DNA of 35,085 nt from the NCBI GenBank assembly GCA_944363605.1, contig CALVUM010000075.1, forward strand, positions 1-35,085, written 5' to 3'. Positions 8,946 to 17,312 of this stretch are shown one piece after another. Under the pieces are notes generated by a model, which had not been told where the DNA came from, searched no databases, and saw only the letters and a program-made list of their open reading frames with translations. Source of the DNA: an uncultured Bacilli bacterium (GTDB lineage Bacteria > Bacillota_I > Bacilli_A > RF39 > UBA660). The first letter of the stretch is position 1. Each line of letters opens with the position of its first letter. The position numbers and the translations under genes were made by a program.

Positions 8946-10233
8946 ATAAAGATAAAGTTTCTACATCTTCAGTAGTTTGCTCTTGTTGATATTTATTAGT
9001 TTTTCCAATCAAAGCATTTTTTAACTCTTTTTCCTCTTCTCCAAGGTCATCTTCCACATCGATAACTCGCAATACTTCTTCAAAACTTGTTAATCCATTA
9101 ATAACTTTAATGAGACCGTCATCCAAAATACTTGTAGTATTACCTGATTGATAAATTAAATCACGAATTTTCTCTTTTGGGGCATTATTAACAATGGCAT
9201 CTCGTATATCTTGGTTTAAAAGCATAACTTCATGTAAAGCAATACGACCAGAATATCCTTGATAACAAGAAGGGCAACCTACAGGTTTATAAATGTAAGA
9301 AATATCCATTCCTAAAGCGGCTTTAAAGACTCGTTTTTCATAAGGAGTAGTAGGTCTTGAACTACGGCACTTTGGACAAAGCTTTTTGCAAAGTCGTTGC
9401 GATATAATAGCTTCTAAAGCACTTCCAAGTAAATATCTTTCTACATCCATATCAACTAAACGTTCAATAGTGGTTAATGAGTTATTCGTGTGAACTGTAG
9501 ATAATACTAAATGCCCCGTAATACTAGCTCGAACTGCAATTCTAGCAGTTTCATTATCTCGAATTTCTCCAATCATAATAACATTCGGGTCTTGTCGCAA
9601 AATGGAACGTAAAGCACTTGCAAAAGTTAATCCGATTTCCGACATAACTTGAACTTGATTAATACCCGATATCTTCATCTCGACTGGGTCTTCAACCGTT
9701 ATAATATTTCGAGATATTGTATTTAAATGTTGTAAAATTGCATAAACAGTAGTAGATTTACCTGTACCCGTGGCACCAGTAACTAAAATAATTCCATTAG
9801 GTTTATTAATAGCTTTCATAACTTTTTCTAAATTAATATCCGAAAATCCTAAAGCATCAATTTTAGAAAAAGCTTCAGAATAATCAAGAAGTCGGATAAC
9901 AATTTTCTCGCCATATACAATAGGCAGAGTAGAGACACGTAAATCTAAATCTCGACCATCAACTTGCATTTTAATTGCCCCATCCTGAGGGATTCGAGAT
10001 TCCGTGATATTCATACCTGCTAAAATTTTAATTCGAGTAATGAGATTTCTTTTAACAGATTCCGGAACATTAGCATATAAAATAAGTTCTCCATCAACTC
10101 TTATGCGAACAATTAAATTAGTTGGTGTAGGATCAAAGTGAATATCGCTTGAACGTTTTCTTGCTGCATCAATAATCATTTTATTAACAATATCCACGAT
10201 TGGTTCGTTTGCATAATCATATTCAGTATACAT
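8944..10233 (-). CDS. pilB: Type IV pilus assembly ATPase PilB/GspE/ComGA type
   Basis: This cytoplasmic hexameric ATPase powers pilus or pseudopilus extension. It has Walker A GATGTGKST, the Asp box with EDPVE, Walker B MIGEIRD, the His box and the four-cysteine zinc element (CxxxC, PKC, CPSC). At about 429 residues it lacks the long N-terminal domain of Gram-negative PilB, as in ComGA. A GTG at 10245 would add four residues; ATG at 10233 is preferred because AAAGTGGG then sits at the same distance as AAAGTGAG before pilC. It converges on pilC-pilD rather than sharing their operon. Confidence 0.93.
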   Translation of the reverse strand: MYTEYDYANEPIVDIVNKMIIDAARKRSSDIHFDPTPTNLIVRIRVDGELILYANVPESVKRNLITRIKILAGMNITESRIPQDGAIKMQVDGRDLDLRVSTLPIVYGEKIVIRLLDYSEAFSKIDALGFSDINLEKVMKAINKPNGIILVTGATGTGKSTTVYAILQHLNTISRNIITVEDPVEMKISGINQVQVMSEIGLTFASALRSILRQDPNVIMIGEIRDNETARIAVRASITGHLVLSTVHTNNSLTTIERLVDMDVERYLLGSALEAIISQRLCKKLCPKCRSSRPTTPYEKRVFKAALGMDISYIYKPVGCPSCYQGYSGRIALHEVMLLNQDIRDAIVNNAPKEKIRDLIYQSGNTTSILDDGLIKVINGLTSFEEVLRVIDVEDDLGEEEKELKNALIGKTNKYQQEQTTEDVETLSL

Positions 10234-10259
10234 GTCAAGACCCACTTTCTATTATATAT

Positions 10260-10288
10260 AGTGTAGCATATCAAAAGCTAAAATTCAA
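10260..10288 (-). promoter_or_regulatory. Promoter of pilB
   Basis: On the reverse strand TTGAAT (10288-10283) and TACACT (10265-10260) are 17 bases apart, with TGC just before the -10 (extended -10). The inverted repeat at 10287-10307 abuts its -35. Confidence 0.55.
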
Positions 10289-10307
10289 TGCGTCTTTTTG
10301 ATGCATT
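10287..10307. repeat. Inverted repeat in the divergent pilB promoter region
   Basis: AATGCGTC (10287-10294) and GATGCATT (10300-10307) form an 8-bp arm pair with one G-T mismatch around TTTTT. It lies at the -35 end of the pilB promoter and just upstream of the opposite promoter, a position suited to a regulator-binding site. No regulator is identified. Confidence 0.35.
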
Positions 10308-10331
10308 TATCTTTTCCAATGAAGAAAAATT

Positions 10332-10340
10332 TGCTATAAT
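10332..10340 (+). promoter_or_regulatory. Extended -10 for the gene at 10364
   Basis: TGCTATAAT (10332-10340) is a consensus extended -10; the -35 is weak. GAGGAG at 10351-10356 is the ribosome-binding site. Confidence 0.55.
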
Positions 10341-10363
10341 AAGCGCAAGCGAGGAGAGTAGTC

Positions 10364-10834
10364 ATGAAGAAACCAAAACATAGATTTAAAATAAAAAAAA
10401 CATTTTACTTAGTAAGTATTTTTATTTTTTTACTTTTTGCTTTAGTGACATTTTCTTTAAATAACTACCTCTTTACAATTCAAAGAACAGAGAGACTAAG
10501 TAAATTAGAAAACTACGAAAATTTTACGATGACCGCGAACTTTGAAAGCCGCTGTCAAAATCATGAAATTATGACAATTGATGACAAAAAAATCTATTAT
10601 GAATGTATTGATCAAATCTATATCCATTATGGAACTATAAGTTTATTTTTACAAGAAGCTTTAGAAAAAGAATATATAACAATAGAGAGTATATTAAGTC
10701 ATACAATCAAAATGCCTTCCAAAAAAGAAGAATCTTTTTCTATATATCTTTATCAAAACACTAGAAAAAATCTTTGTTTTGAAATTTTCATTGACGAGAA
10801 TTCCATCGTCTTTAGGCCAGTTGAATCTTCTTAA
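10364..10834 (+). CDS. Small membrane-anchored protein of unknown function
   Basis: A 156-residue protein with a basic N-terminus, one membrane segment (about residues 14-33) and an extracytoplasmic remainder containing three cysteines. I do not recognise the family. It is divergent from pilB and its 3' end overlaps the opposing flippase gene by 23 bases. The segment IYYECIDQIYI followed by a leucine-rich helix resembles VYFYCIDDEFTV in the exported protein at 20421, so the two may be distant relatives; this is by eye only. A pilus-related role is possible from position but not shown. Confidence 0.75.
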   Translation: MKKPKHRFKIKKTFYLVSIFIFLLFALVTFSLNNYLFTIQRTERLSKLENYENFTMTANFESRCQNHEIMTIDDKKIYYECIDQIYIHYGTISLFLQEALEKEYITIESILSHTIKMPSKKEESFSIYLYQNTRKNLCFEIFIDENSIVFRPVESS

Positions 10835-12119
10835 TAGATTGATGAACACTTCTTGCATTTAAATAAACAACAAATAAAATATTTAAAACTTCACTGATCA
10901 CCAGTGCATAAAGTCCAATTTTAAAACAACATAAAATCGCCATGATCAGTAATTTTAAAATACTTCCATACAAGGTAATTTGCATGGCTTTTTTTGATTC
11001 ATCCAAAGCTTGTAAAGCACTAGATAAAGGAGCTTCTAAATAAAAGAAAACAAAGAAAGGAGCCAAAGCAAAAATATATTCACTTCCTCTAGTTGTATTA
11101 TAAATTACAGAAAGCAAAATATTTCGAAAGAAGAATAAAATCATTGACGAACAAAAACCTATGACAAAAGAATAAAATAAAGCTTGAGAAAGTCTTCGCT
11201 TTATCATTGATACATTTTTTTGACCATGATATTTACTAATTTCAGGAATCAAAATTTGGCAAATTGCCGAAATAAAAAAAGAGGGAATCGTTAAAAGTCC
11301 AATTGCATAGGCATTGTAAGATGCATATTCTTCTAAAACATAAGTGTTTGTATATCCAAATAAAAGAAGCATATTAGTAAGAATAATAGGTTCCAGGAAA
11401 AAGGCGACATTTCCAATCAACCTTCCAGATACAGAAGGAACGCTAATTTTTAAGATCCGTTTAATAATATTTTGGCTAGGCCTCATATCCTCTTTTTGAA
11501 CCGTAATATTTTTGGGTAGAAAACACCAAAATGTAAATATACTGACAATTTCCGTGACAATATTAAATAAAATATAAGAAGTAACACCAAGCATTACACT
11601 TCTTTGAACGAGTAAAGGAAGTAAAAACACCAAAAACAAAATACGTACTATCTGCTCGAAAACATTGGATATTGTGTTGGGGGCCACTTTAAGTTTTCCT
11701 AAAAAATATCCTTTTAAAATCGCAGTAATGCTAACAAATGGAAGTGTAAATGCCATCGCATATAAAAGAGGAGTAACACTAGGCTGTTTTAACAAATGGG
11801 TAGCAATTAAAGGAGCAGTTAATAAAACGAAAAAAAGTAAAATAAGATTAAAAAACAAAATAAAAAAAATCGAAGAAAAGATAATTTTTTTACTGCGAAC
11901 AGTATTCTCGCTGACAAGTTTTGAAATACTAATAGGAAGGGCAAAAGAAGCAAGAGTAATAAATAAACTGAATGTTGGAGTAACAATGGTATATAAATTG
12001 ATCCCATCTTCTCCTATGACGCGTGTATATAAAACTCGAATAACAAAACTGAGTATTTTGGTAATGAAACCACCAACTAAGAGAATAATAATTGATGTCT
12101 TAAAAGTGTCTTTTTTCAA
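10812..12119 (-). CDS. SpoVB/MurJ-type lipid-linked oligosaccharide flippase
   Basis: A 435-residue protein with about twelve to fourteen membrane segments, of the MOP/PST exporter superfamily. The N-terminus (GGFITKILSFVIRVLYTRVI, then ALPISISKLVSE) is typical of SpoVB and related flippases that move lipid-linked cell-envelope precursors across the membrane. The only in-frame start is TTG at 12119, preceded by AGGAAAG; the nearby ATG is in another frame and stops at once. In Bacillus, spoVB is adjacent to comN, as here (divergent). With no sporulation gene in the window, a general wall-precursor role is more likely than a spore role. Confidence 0.85.
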   Translation of the reverse strand: MKKDTFKTSIIILLVGGFITKILSFVIRVLYTRVIGEDGINLYTIVTPTFSLFITLASFALPISISKLVSENTVRSKKIIFSSIFFILFFNLILLFFVLLTAPLIATHLLKQPSVTPLLYAMAFTLPFVSITAILKGYFLGKLKVAPNTISNVFEQIVRILFLVFLLPLLVQRSVMLGVTSYILFNIVTEIVSIFTFWCFLPKNITVQKEDMRPSQNIIKRILKISVPSVSGRLIGNVAFFLEPIILTNMLLLFGYTNTYVLEEYASYNAYAIGLLTIPSFFISAICQILIPEISKYHGQKNVSMIKRRLSQALFYSFVIGFCSSMILFFFRNILLSVIYNTTRGSEYIFALAPFFVFFYLEAPLSSALQALDESKKAMQITLYGSILKLLIMAILCCFKIGLYALVISEVLNILFVVYLNARSVHQSIKKIQLA

Positions 12120-12150
12120 TATTCATCTTTCCTATTCTTTTACTATGAGC

Positions 12151-12161
12151 TATAATATAAT
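12151..12161 (+). promoter_or_regulatory. -10 elements before the comN-rel operon
   Basis: Two overlapping TATAAT hexamers (12151-12156, 12156-12161) lie 40-50 bases before the comN-like start. The -35 is not clear. Confidence 0.4.
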
Positions 12162-12200
12162 ATGTATTTAAGAAAAATTATAGAAGTTAGGAGTAGAATT

Positions 12201-12449
12201 ATGGATGCATTCACAAGCTTAGAAGAACTATACAATCGTTTATTACCAGCTTTAAGAAACAAAAAAAGAGAAATGAAAACCGAAAAAATGCTTCAAATTT
12301 CTGAAATGGATATTTGGCTATACTTTTGCAAGAACGTTTGGCCAAATAAAAACAATTTAACTTTAGGTGAAATGGTAGATGATATTTTAAATACCGATAA
12401 TTTTACAATTTATAAGGAAGCGAGGGAAAAGACACATGGAACCAATTAA
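12201..12449 (+). CDS. ComN-like post-transcriptional regulator
   Basis: An 82-residue acidic/basic helical protein. The segment DIWLYFCKNVWPNKNNLTL followed by the EMVDDIL helix matches the small Firmicutes family that includes Bacillus ComN (YrzD), which acts after transcription on the comE late-competence mRNA. Position next to a SpoVB-type gene is the same as in Bacillus. An upstream ATG at 12162 is rejected because AGGAG (12190-12194) sets the start at 12201. It overlaps the next gene by 14 bases and heads the operon through dtd. If it keeps the ComN role, it may connect to the pilus-type genes at 6539-10233. Confidence 0.7.
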   Translation: MDAFTSLEELYNRLLPALRNKKREMKTEKMLQISEMDIWLYFCKNVWPNKNNLTLGEMVDDILNTDNFTIYKEAREKTHGTN

Positions 12450-13062
12450 TGTAAATACTCAAAGTAGTATCTCCATAAGAGGAAGTAAAGTACTCTATTT
12501 TGATCCGTTAGAAGTGGAATCGAAACATGATGCAGATTACATATTTATAACCCATCCTCACTTCGATCATTTTTCATTGCTAGCAATACTAGAAGTGAAA
12601 AAGGAATCAACTATTTTTATTACTCCCAAAGATATTGTAGAAGAACTTTTGTCTATAGGCATTCAAGAAGAATACATCATAATTGTGAAACCAAATCAAC
12701 AATACGCATTCAAAAATATCGAATTTAAAACTATTCCAGCATATAATCTTCATAAAAAAAATCATCGAAAAGAGGATGGTTGGGTGTCTTATATTGTTAC
12801 TTTAGATAAAGTCATCTATTATATTGCTGGCGATACAGATGTGACAAAAGAAGCCAAAGAAGTAAAATGTGATGTTGCATTCGTTCCCGTAGGTGGTACG
12901 TACACTATGGATTGTTTAGAGGCTGCTTCTCTTTGCAACATCATAAAACCTAAGCTTGCGATTCCAATACATTATGGTTACGTGGTTGGCTCAATAAAAG
13001 ATGCTGAAATTTTCAAAAAGAGATTGGATAAATCTATTGCTTGTAAAATATTTATAAAATAG
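12436..13062 (+). CDS. Metallo-beta-lactamase-fold hydrolase
   Basis: A 208-residue single-domain protein of the metal-dependent hydrolase family. The dinuclear metal motif HPHFDH is at 40-45, the bridging Asp at 133 in GDTD, and the last histidine at 179 in PIHYG. This arrangement and size fit the UlaG/YtkL-like (UPF0173-type) branch. The substrate cannot be told from sequence. It overlaps comN by 14 bases and sits 12 bases before rel, so it is transcribed with the stringent-response gene. Confidence 0.85.
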   Translation: MEPINVNTQSSISIRGSKVLYFDPLEVESKHDADYIFITHPHFDHFSLLAILEVKKESTIFITPKDIVEELLSIGIQEEYIIIVKPNQQYAFKNIEFKTIPAYNLHKKNHRKEDGWVSYIVTLDKVIYYIAGDTDVTKEAKEVKCDVAFVPVGGTYTMDCLEAASLCNIIKPKLAIPIHYGYVVGSIKDAEIFKKRLDKSIACKIFIK

Positions 13063-13074
13063 GTGGGAAAATGA

Positions 13075-15210
13075 ATGAAAGAAAAAATGTTTAAAGATTT
13101 AATCGAAAAATGTGAAAAAATATATTCCGGAGAAGAAATCTCGAATATCAAAAAAGCATATGAATTTGCTTCAGAAAAACATAAAGGAAAAATAAGGCTT
13201 GATAAAACAGATTATATGACTCATCCTTTAGGAGTCGCTTTAATCCTTTTGGATTTAGATGCAGATAGTATTACAGTAACCGCATCTTTATTACATGAAA
13301 CAATTAACCATGCCGGTGCGACCAAAGAAGAAATCGAGAATCTTTTTGGGAATGAAGTCGCAGGCATTGTATATGTTATTTCAAAATTAAATCGTTTAGA
13401 ATTAACGGACGACTCTGAACACGCGGCTTTAAATTTACGTAAAATCTTAGTAGGAATGAGTGAAGATGTAAGAGTTTTATTTTTAAAACTAGCTGATCGC
13501 CTGCATAATTTACGAACCGCGGATGCCCTAGACAAAGAAGCCTTAAAGAAAAAAGTTCATGAAACTATGACCGTGTTAATACCAATAGCTCACCGGCTTG
13601 GTATGTATAAAATTAAAGGAGAAATGGAAGATTTATGTTTAAAATACAGTAAGCCAGATGTCTATCAAGATATTCTAGAAAGGTTAAATGCATCCTATGC
13701 TGAACTTCATGACTCACTAGATGAAATGGAACTAGCTATCTCCGAAATGTTAATGGAACAAAATATTTCATTTAAAATAAAAAGCCGTGTCAAAAGCGTT
13801 TACAGTATTTATAACAAATTGAATAATGGAAAAAAATGGGAAAATATTTATGATATCTTAGCTTTACGCGTAATTGTTGAAAAAGTAAATGAGTGCTATT
13901 TAACTATTGGTCTTATTCACGCGAAATATCGTCCGATCCCTGGAAGGTTCAAAGATTATATAGCCATGCCAAAAGCGAACATGTATCAAAGTTTGCATAC
14001 CGGTGTCTTCGGACCAGATGGCCATCGATACGAAATCCAAGTCCGAACAGAAGAAATGGACGAATTTGCCGAAAAGGGTGTTGCTTCTCATTTTGCTTAT
14101 AAAGAAAAACATTATATGCAAAATGTAATGGAACAAAAATTAGAAAGTTTACGAAATTTAATAGAATCCAGTGAATCATTAAGTGACATAGAATTTACGA
14201 ATAATCTTGAACAAGAGTTTATTAATGAAAGCATTTACGTATTCACACCAAAAGGCGATGTTCTAGAACTTCCTAAAGGAGCTACTCCTCTTGATTTTGC
14301 CTATCGGATTCATTCAGATGTTGGTGACAAAACAGTTCAAGCGTTAGTTAATGATACAAGCGTGCCATTAAATTATGAATTACAAAATAACGACATCGTC
14401 AAAATTAGAACCAATCCATCAAGCACTCCAAGTAAAGAATGGTTAAATTTTGTAAAAACTTCTCATGCGAAAAATAAAATCAAGTCGTATTTTAGCAAAC
14501 AAGATAAAGAAGCGTATACAGAAAAAGGAAAAGACATTTTAACAAGTGAGATTAGAAAGCGAAAATTATCGCTCGAACAAGTATTATCTACGGAAAATGT
14601 TAAAAAAATATGTGAAGATTTAAAATTAGAAACATTAGAAGATATCTATTTTTCAATTGGTTCACTTCGTTATACAGCTACTTATATCATTAATTTAACA
14701 ACCGAAGATAAGAAAAATGTCGAAGATATTTTACTTGAAAAAGTGATGCTGTCCAATAACCGAACTAAACCAAAGAGAGCTAAAGGAGAGATCTTAGTAG
14801 ATAACAAAGAAGGAATTTTAGTGAATCTTGCTAAATGTTGTCACCCGGTCTTTGGCGATGAAATTGTAGGATACATTACAAAAGGAGAGGGTGTAACAGT
14901 TCATAAAAAAAATTGTTTAAATGTTCAAAATAAAGAAAATCGTTTTATTAAAGTAGAATGGAACGAAGATATTACTTCAAATTTTGAGACAGACGTTGCT
15001 ATAACGACAGATTCAAGTAAAAATTATTTATTGGATATAATAAGTAAAGCAACGACAAAAAAAGTATATGTTGACGGAGTAAAAACCAAAAATGAAAATT
15101 TGGATACAATTTATACAATTACCGTAAAAGTAATTAACAAAGAACAACTTGAAGATTTTATGAATAGCTTATATGCTTATAAATTTGTAAAAAAGGTGGT
15201 AAGAAAATGA
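13075..15210 (+). CDS. rel: RelA/SpoT homologue (long RSH), hydrolase site altered
   Basis: This is the ribosome-linked (p)ppGpp enzyme of the stringent response. The 711 residues run HD hydrolase domain (1-190), synthetase domain (with KDYIAMPK, YQSLHT and EIQVRT near 320), TGS (about 388-450), zinc-finger region (Cys588, Cys589, His590) and C-terminal ACT. The synthetase motifs look intact. In the hydrolase domain His50, His74, Asp141 and Asn145 are kept, but the usual LHDxxED reads LHETINH: Asp to Glu75, Glu to Asn78, Asp to His79. These residues are needed for hydrolysis in studied enzymes, so it may be mainly a synthetase. It is in an operon with dtd, as in Bacillus. Confidence 0.95.
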   Translation: MKEKMFKDLIEKCEKIYSGEEISNIKKAYEFASEKHKGKIRLDKTDYMTHPLGVALILLDLDADSITVTASLLHETINHAGATKEEIENLFGNEVAGIVYVISKLNRLELTDDSEHAALNLRKILVGMSEDVRVLFLKLADRLHNLRTADALDKEALKKKVHETMTVLIPIAHRLGMYKIKGEMEDLCLKYSKPDVYQDILERLNASYAELHDSLDEMELAISEMLMEQNISFKIKSRVKSVYSIYNKLNNGKKWENIYDILALRVIVEKVNECYLTIGLIHAKYRPIPGRFKDYIAMPKANMYQSLHTGVFGPDGHRYEIQVRTEEMDEFAEKGVASHFAYKEKHYMQNVMEQKLESLRNLIESSESLSDIEFTNNLEQEFINESIYVFTPKGDVLELPKGATPLDFAYRIHSDVGDKTVQALVNDTSVPLNYELQNNDIVKIRTNPSSTPSKEWLNFVKTSHAKNKIKSYFSKQDKEAYTEKGKDILTSEIRKRKLSLEQVLSTENVKKICEDLKLETLEDIYFSIGSLRYTATYIINLTTEDKKNVEDILLEKVMLSNNRTKPKRAKGEILVDNKEGILVNLAKCCHPVFGDEIVGYITKGEGVTVHKKNCLNVQNKENRFIKVEWNEDITSNFETDVAITTDSSKNYLLDIISKATTKKVYVDGVKTKNENLDTIYTITVKVINKEQLEDFMNSLYAYKFVKKVVRK

Positions 15211-15755
15211 ATCAAGAAATAGAAATACGAGTTTTAGAAATTGATGAACAAGAATGGATTAAGAAATTAGAAAGTATGGGCGCGAGCTTAGAAGGTAAAT
15301 GGCTTCAAAAAAGAAAAGTGTATGATTTTCATCCCGTAATTGATAATAAATGGATCCGTCTGCGAACAAATGGGAAGAAAACGACCTTAACAATTAAAGA
15401 AATTAAGGATGAAAATTCGATAGAAGGGACAAACGAATTAGAAATTGAAGTTTCTGATTTTGAAAAAACGGCTTTAATTTTAGAAGAATTAGGTTATCAT
15501 TATCGAAGCTATCAAGAAAATAAACGGATTCGCTACCGCTTTCAAAATATTGAAATTGATATAGATACTTGGCCTTTAATTCCAACATATGTTGAAATAG
15601 AAGGACCAAATAAAGAAGAAGTGGAAACGTTTTTAAAATCATTTACTTTTGACAAAGGAAAAATTACAACACTAGGAGTGGATAGTATCTATCGAAATAT
15701 ATACCATATAGCCCCAGACTTTAAAGTTTTAACATTTGAGGATCAAATAAAATGA
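15207..15755 (+). CDS. CYTH-domain phosphatase/cyclase-like protein
   Basis: A 182-residue CYTH-fold protein, the family of thiamine triphosphatases, inorganic triphosphatases and class IV adenylate cyclases. The signature ExExK appears as EIEIR (Glu4, Glu6, Arg8), so the lysine is replaced by arginine. Later strands show the alternating charged residues that line the tunnel: RLRT, TLTIKE, ELEIEV, IDIDTW and VEIEG. It overlaps rel by four bases and dtd by four, which makes it part of the stringent-response operon; a triphosphate-handling role fits that position but is inference. AGGTGG upstream sets the start. Confidence 0.85.
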   Translation: MNQEIEIRVLEIDEQEWIKKLESMGASLEGKWLQKRKVYDFHPVIDNKWIRLRTNGKKTTLTIKEIKDENSIEGTNELEIEVSDFEKTALILEELGYHYRSYQENKRIRYRFQNIEIDIDTWPLIPTYVEIEGPNKEEVETFLKSFTFDKGKITTLGVDSIYRNIYHIAPDFKVLTFEDQIK

Positions 15756-16186
15756 GAGTAGTCGTTCAAAGATGCGAAAATGCATCCGTAACAATTAACA
15801 ATCAAGTTGTTGGACGAATATCAAATGGCCTTTGTCTTTTAGTTGGATTCACAGCTGGAGATAATAAAAAAAACATCGAAAAAATGATTGGAAAAATTCT
15901 AAAACTTCGAATATTTCCTGATGAAAATGGAATAATGAACAAAAGTGTTTTAGATGAGAATGGAAGTATATTATCCGTTAGTCAATTTACTTTATATGCA
16001 GATACATCTAAAGGAAATCGTCCAAGTTACATAAAAGCTTTAAATGGAGAAGAAGCAAGTAAGCTTTATGAATATTTTAATAATGAATTAAGAAAATTTA
16101 TAAAAGTAGAAACAGGCATTTTTGGAGCGGATATGAATGTCACATTATCAAATATTGGGCCAACTACAATTCTTTTAGAAATGTGA
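15752..16186 (+). CDS. dtd: D-aminoacyl-tRNA deacylase
   Basis: Dtd removes D-amino acids from mischarged tRNA. The 144-residue length is standard. The signature SQFTLYAD (residues 77-84) holds the catalytic-site Ser-Gln-Phe-Thr, and the C-terminal cross-subunit motif appears as NIGPTT (134-139). It overlaps the CYTH gene by four bases and is the last gene of the operon, closed by the terminator at 16214-16255. Confidence 0.95.
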   Translation: MRVVVQRCENASVTINNQVVGRISNGLCLLVGFTAGDNKKNIEKMIGKILKLRIFPDENGIMNKSVLDENGSILSVSQFTLYADTSKGNRPSYIKALNGEEASKLYEYFNNELRKFIKVETGIFGADMNVTLSNIGPTTILLEM

Positions 16187-16213
16187 TAAAAAAAGAAAAA
16201 TTGTTTATTAGAG

Positions 16214-16255
16214 AAAGGAATATGGAACTTTTTACATGCATAATCCTTTTTTTTT
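16214..16255 (+). terminator. Terminator of the comN-dtd operon
   Basis: AAAGGAATATG (16214-16224) pairs with CATAATCCTTT (16239-16249) with one mismatch, then T to 16255. A competing hairpin ACATGC/GCATGT (16234-16239 with 16257-16262) overlaps the right arm. Confidence 0.75.
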
Positions 16256-16272
16256 AGCATGTGAACTAATAA

Positions 16273-16300
16273 TTGACAAACGAATTAGAATGAATATAAT
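16273..16300 (+). promoter_or_regulatory. Consensus sigma-A promoter for the zinc-ribbon gene
   Basis: TTGACA (16273-16278) and TATAAT (16295-16300), both perfect, 16 bases apart. An ACGAATTA motif occurs in the spacer (16280-16287) and again after the -10 (16306-16313). Confidence 0.8.
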
Positions 16301-16323
16301 AAAAAACGAATTAAGGAGGACGT

Positions 16324-17196
16324 ATGATTGTTATAAATCGTCAGGATTTTGAAAAATATGGGTGTGTTCATTGTGGATGTAAATATTGTTATAATGATGG
16401 TATACATGCTAAAACTTCGTATGTAGTGTGCAAAGACTGTAAAACTGCTTTTTATATAATAAATAATCATTCAAATTATTTTGCTTTTGGTTGGCAGACC
16501 TGGATGTATGATGGGATAATTATGAGAAATGGTGAAGCTTTTTATAATGGACGTAATGTATTTAATTTACGTTTGAGTGATGAACAAAATTTTAAACTCT
16601 GGTTAGAGTTTTGCAATAAAATTTTTTTGGAAAAGGGGTACGCAATAGGAACTGACGTTTGTGTATTTCCAATCTTACAAAGGCACCCAAGAAGTTATGA
16701 ATATCCTATGTTAAATGAGAAACTGAAAATTTCTGAAGAAATAAAACAACAATTCTTATCTGATTGGCAAATAATAGAAAAAATGATTACGAGTTTAGCT
16801 CTTGAATATATACAAAATGATTTTAAAAAATTTTGGAATGCTCTTGGTAATATTTTTGTTAATAATCCGGATTTTGAAACTGAATCTGAATTTATTACGA
16901 AAGAAGCAAATAAATATGGAATTAAGTGTACCACAAATGTGTTATTTGGATTAGTATCTCAAGTATCCAAAAATATAAAAGAAGATCAGATTGAAAAGGC
17001 AATTTTAACCGTTATATATGTTGCTAACGAACTTCAATTCCTATTATCTAATCAATTAGAAGTCCCAAAAAATAATAATGATTTTTTTGAAAAAATACAA
17101 GTTGTATATGTAGAACTTTCTCAAATAGTAGCAAAGTATTATGCATTTCAAATAGATCCAGATTCACCTAGAAAATTAACCAGAAAACCTTATTAA
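16324..17196 (+). CDS. Zinc-ribbon protein of unknown function
   Basis: A 290-residue cytoplasmic protein that I cannot place in a family. The N-terminus holds cysteines 14, 17, 19, 22, 36 and 39 in a CxxC...CxxC zinc-ribbon pattern. An aromatic-rich segment follows (about 46-75, with YFAFGWQTWMYDG), then a mostly helical region to the end. There is no signal peptide or membrane segment. It is a single-gene unit with a consensus promoter, AAGGAGGA (16313-16320) as ribosome-binding site and its own terminator. It stands at the border where the accessory region begins. Confidence 0.8.
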   Translation: MIVINRQDFEKYGCVHCGCKYCYNDGIHAKTSYVVCKDCKTAFYIINNHSNYFAFGWQTWMYDGIIMRNGEAFYNGRNVFNLRLSDEQNFKLWLEFCNKIFLEKGYAIGTDVCVFPILQRHPRSYEYPMLNEKLKISEEIKQQFLSDWQIIEKMITSLALEYIQNDFKKFWNALGNIFVNNPDFETESEFITKEANKYGIKCTTNVLFGLVSQVSKNIKEDQIEKAILTVIYVANELQFLLSNQLEVPKNNNDFFEKIQVVYVELSQIVAKYYAFQIDPDSPRKLTRKPY

Positions 17197-17219
17197 ACTA
17201 ATAGTATAAAATATTTAAT

Positions 17220-17265
17220 AAGCAATATTTTGGTGAATATTCGATACAAAAATTATTGCTTTTTT
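17220..17265 (+). terminator. Terminator of the zinc-ribbon gene
   Basis: AAGCAATATTTT (17220-17231) pairs with AAATTATTGCTT (17250-17261) with one mismatch, then T to 17265. Confidence 0.65.
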
Positions 17266-17312
17266 AAAAGATATTCTTTCATTTCTTGCAAAATTGTAAT
17301 TTTTGTTTTCCT

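Noticed and set aside
11665-12171. Forward 168-codon frame opposite the flippase gene
   Set aside because: It is the antisense shadow of a clear membrane-protein gene, with no ribosome-binding site or family match.
12162-12200. Upstream start for the comN-like gene at 12162
   Set aside because: It overlaps the -10 region and lacks a ribosome-binding site, whereas AGGAG precedes the ATG at 12201.
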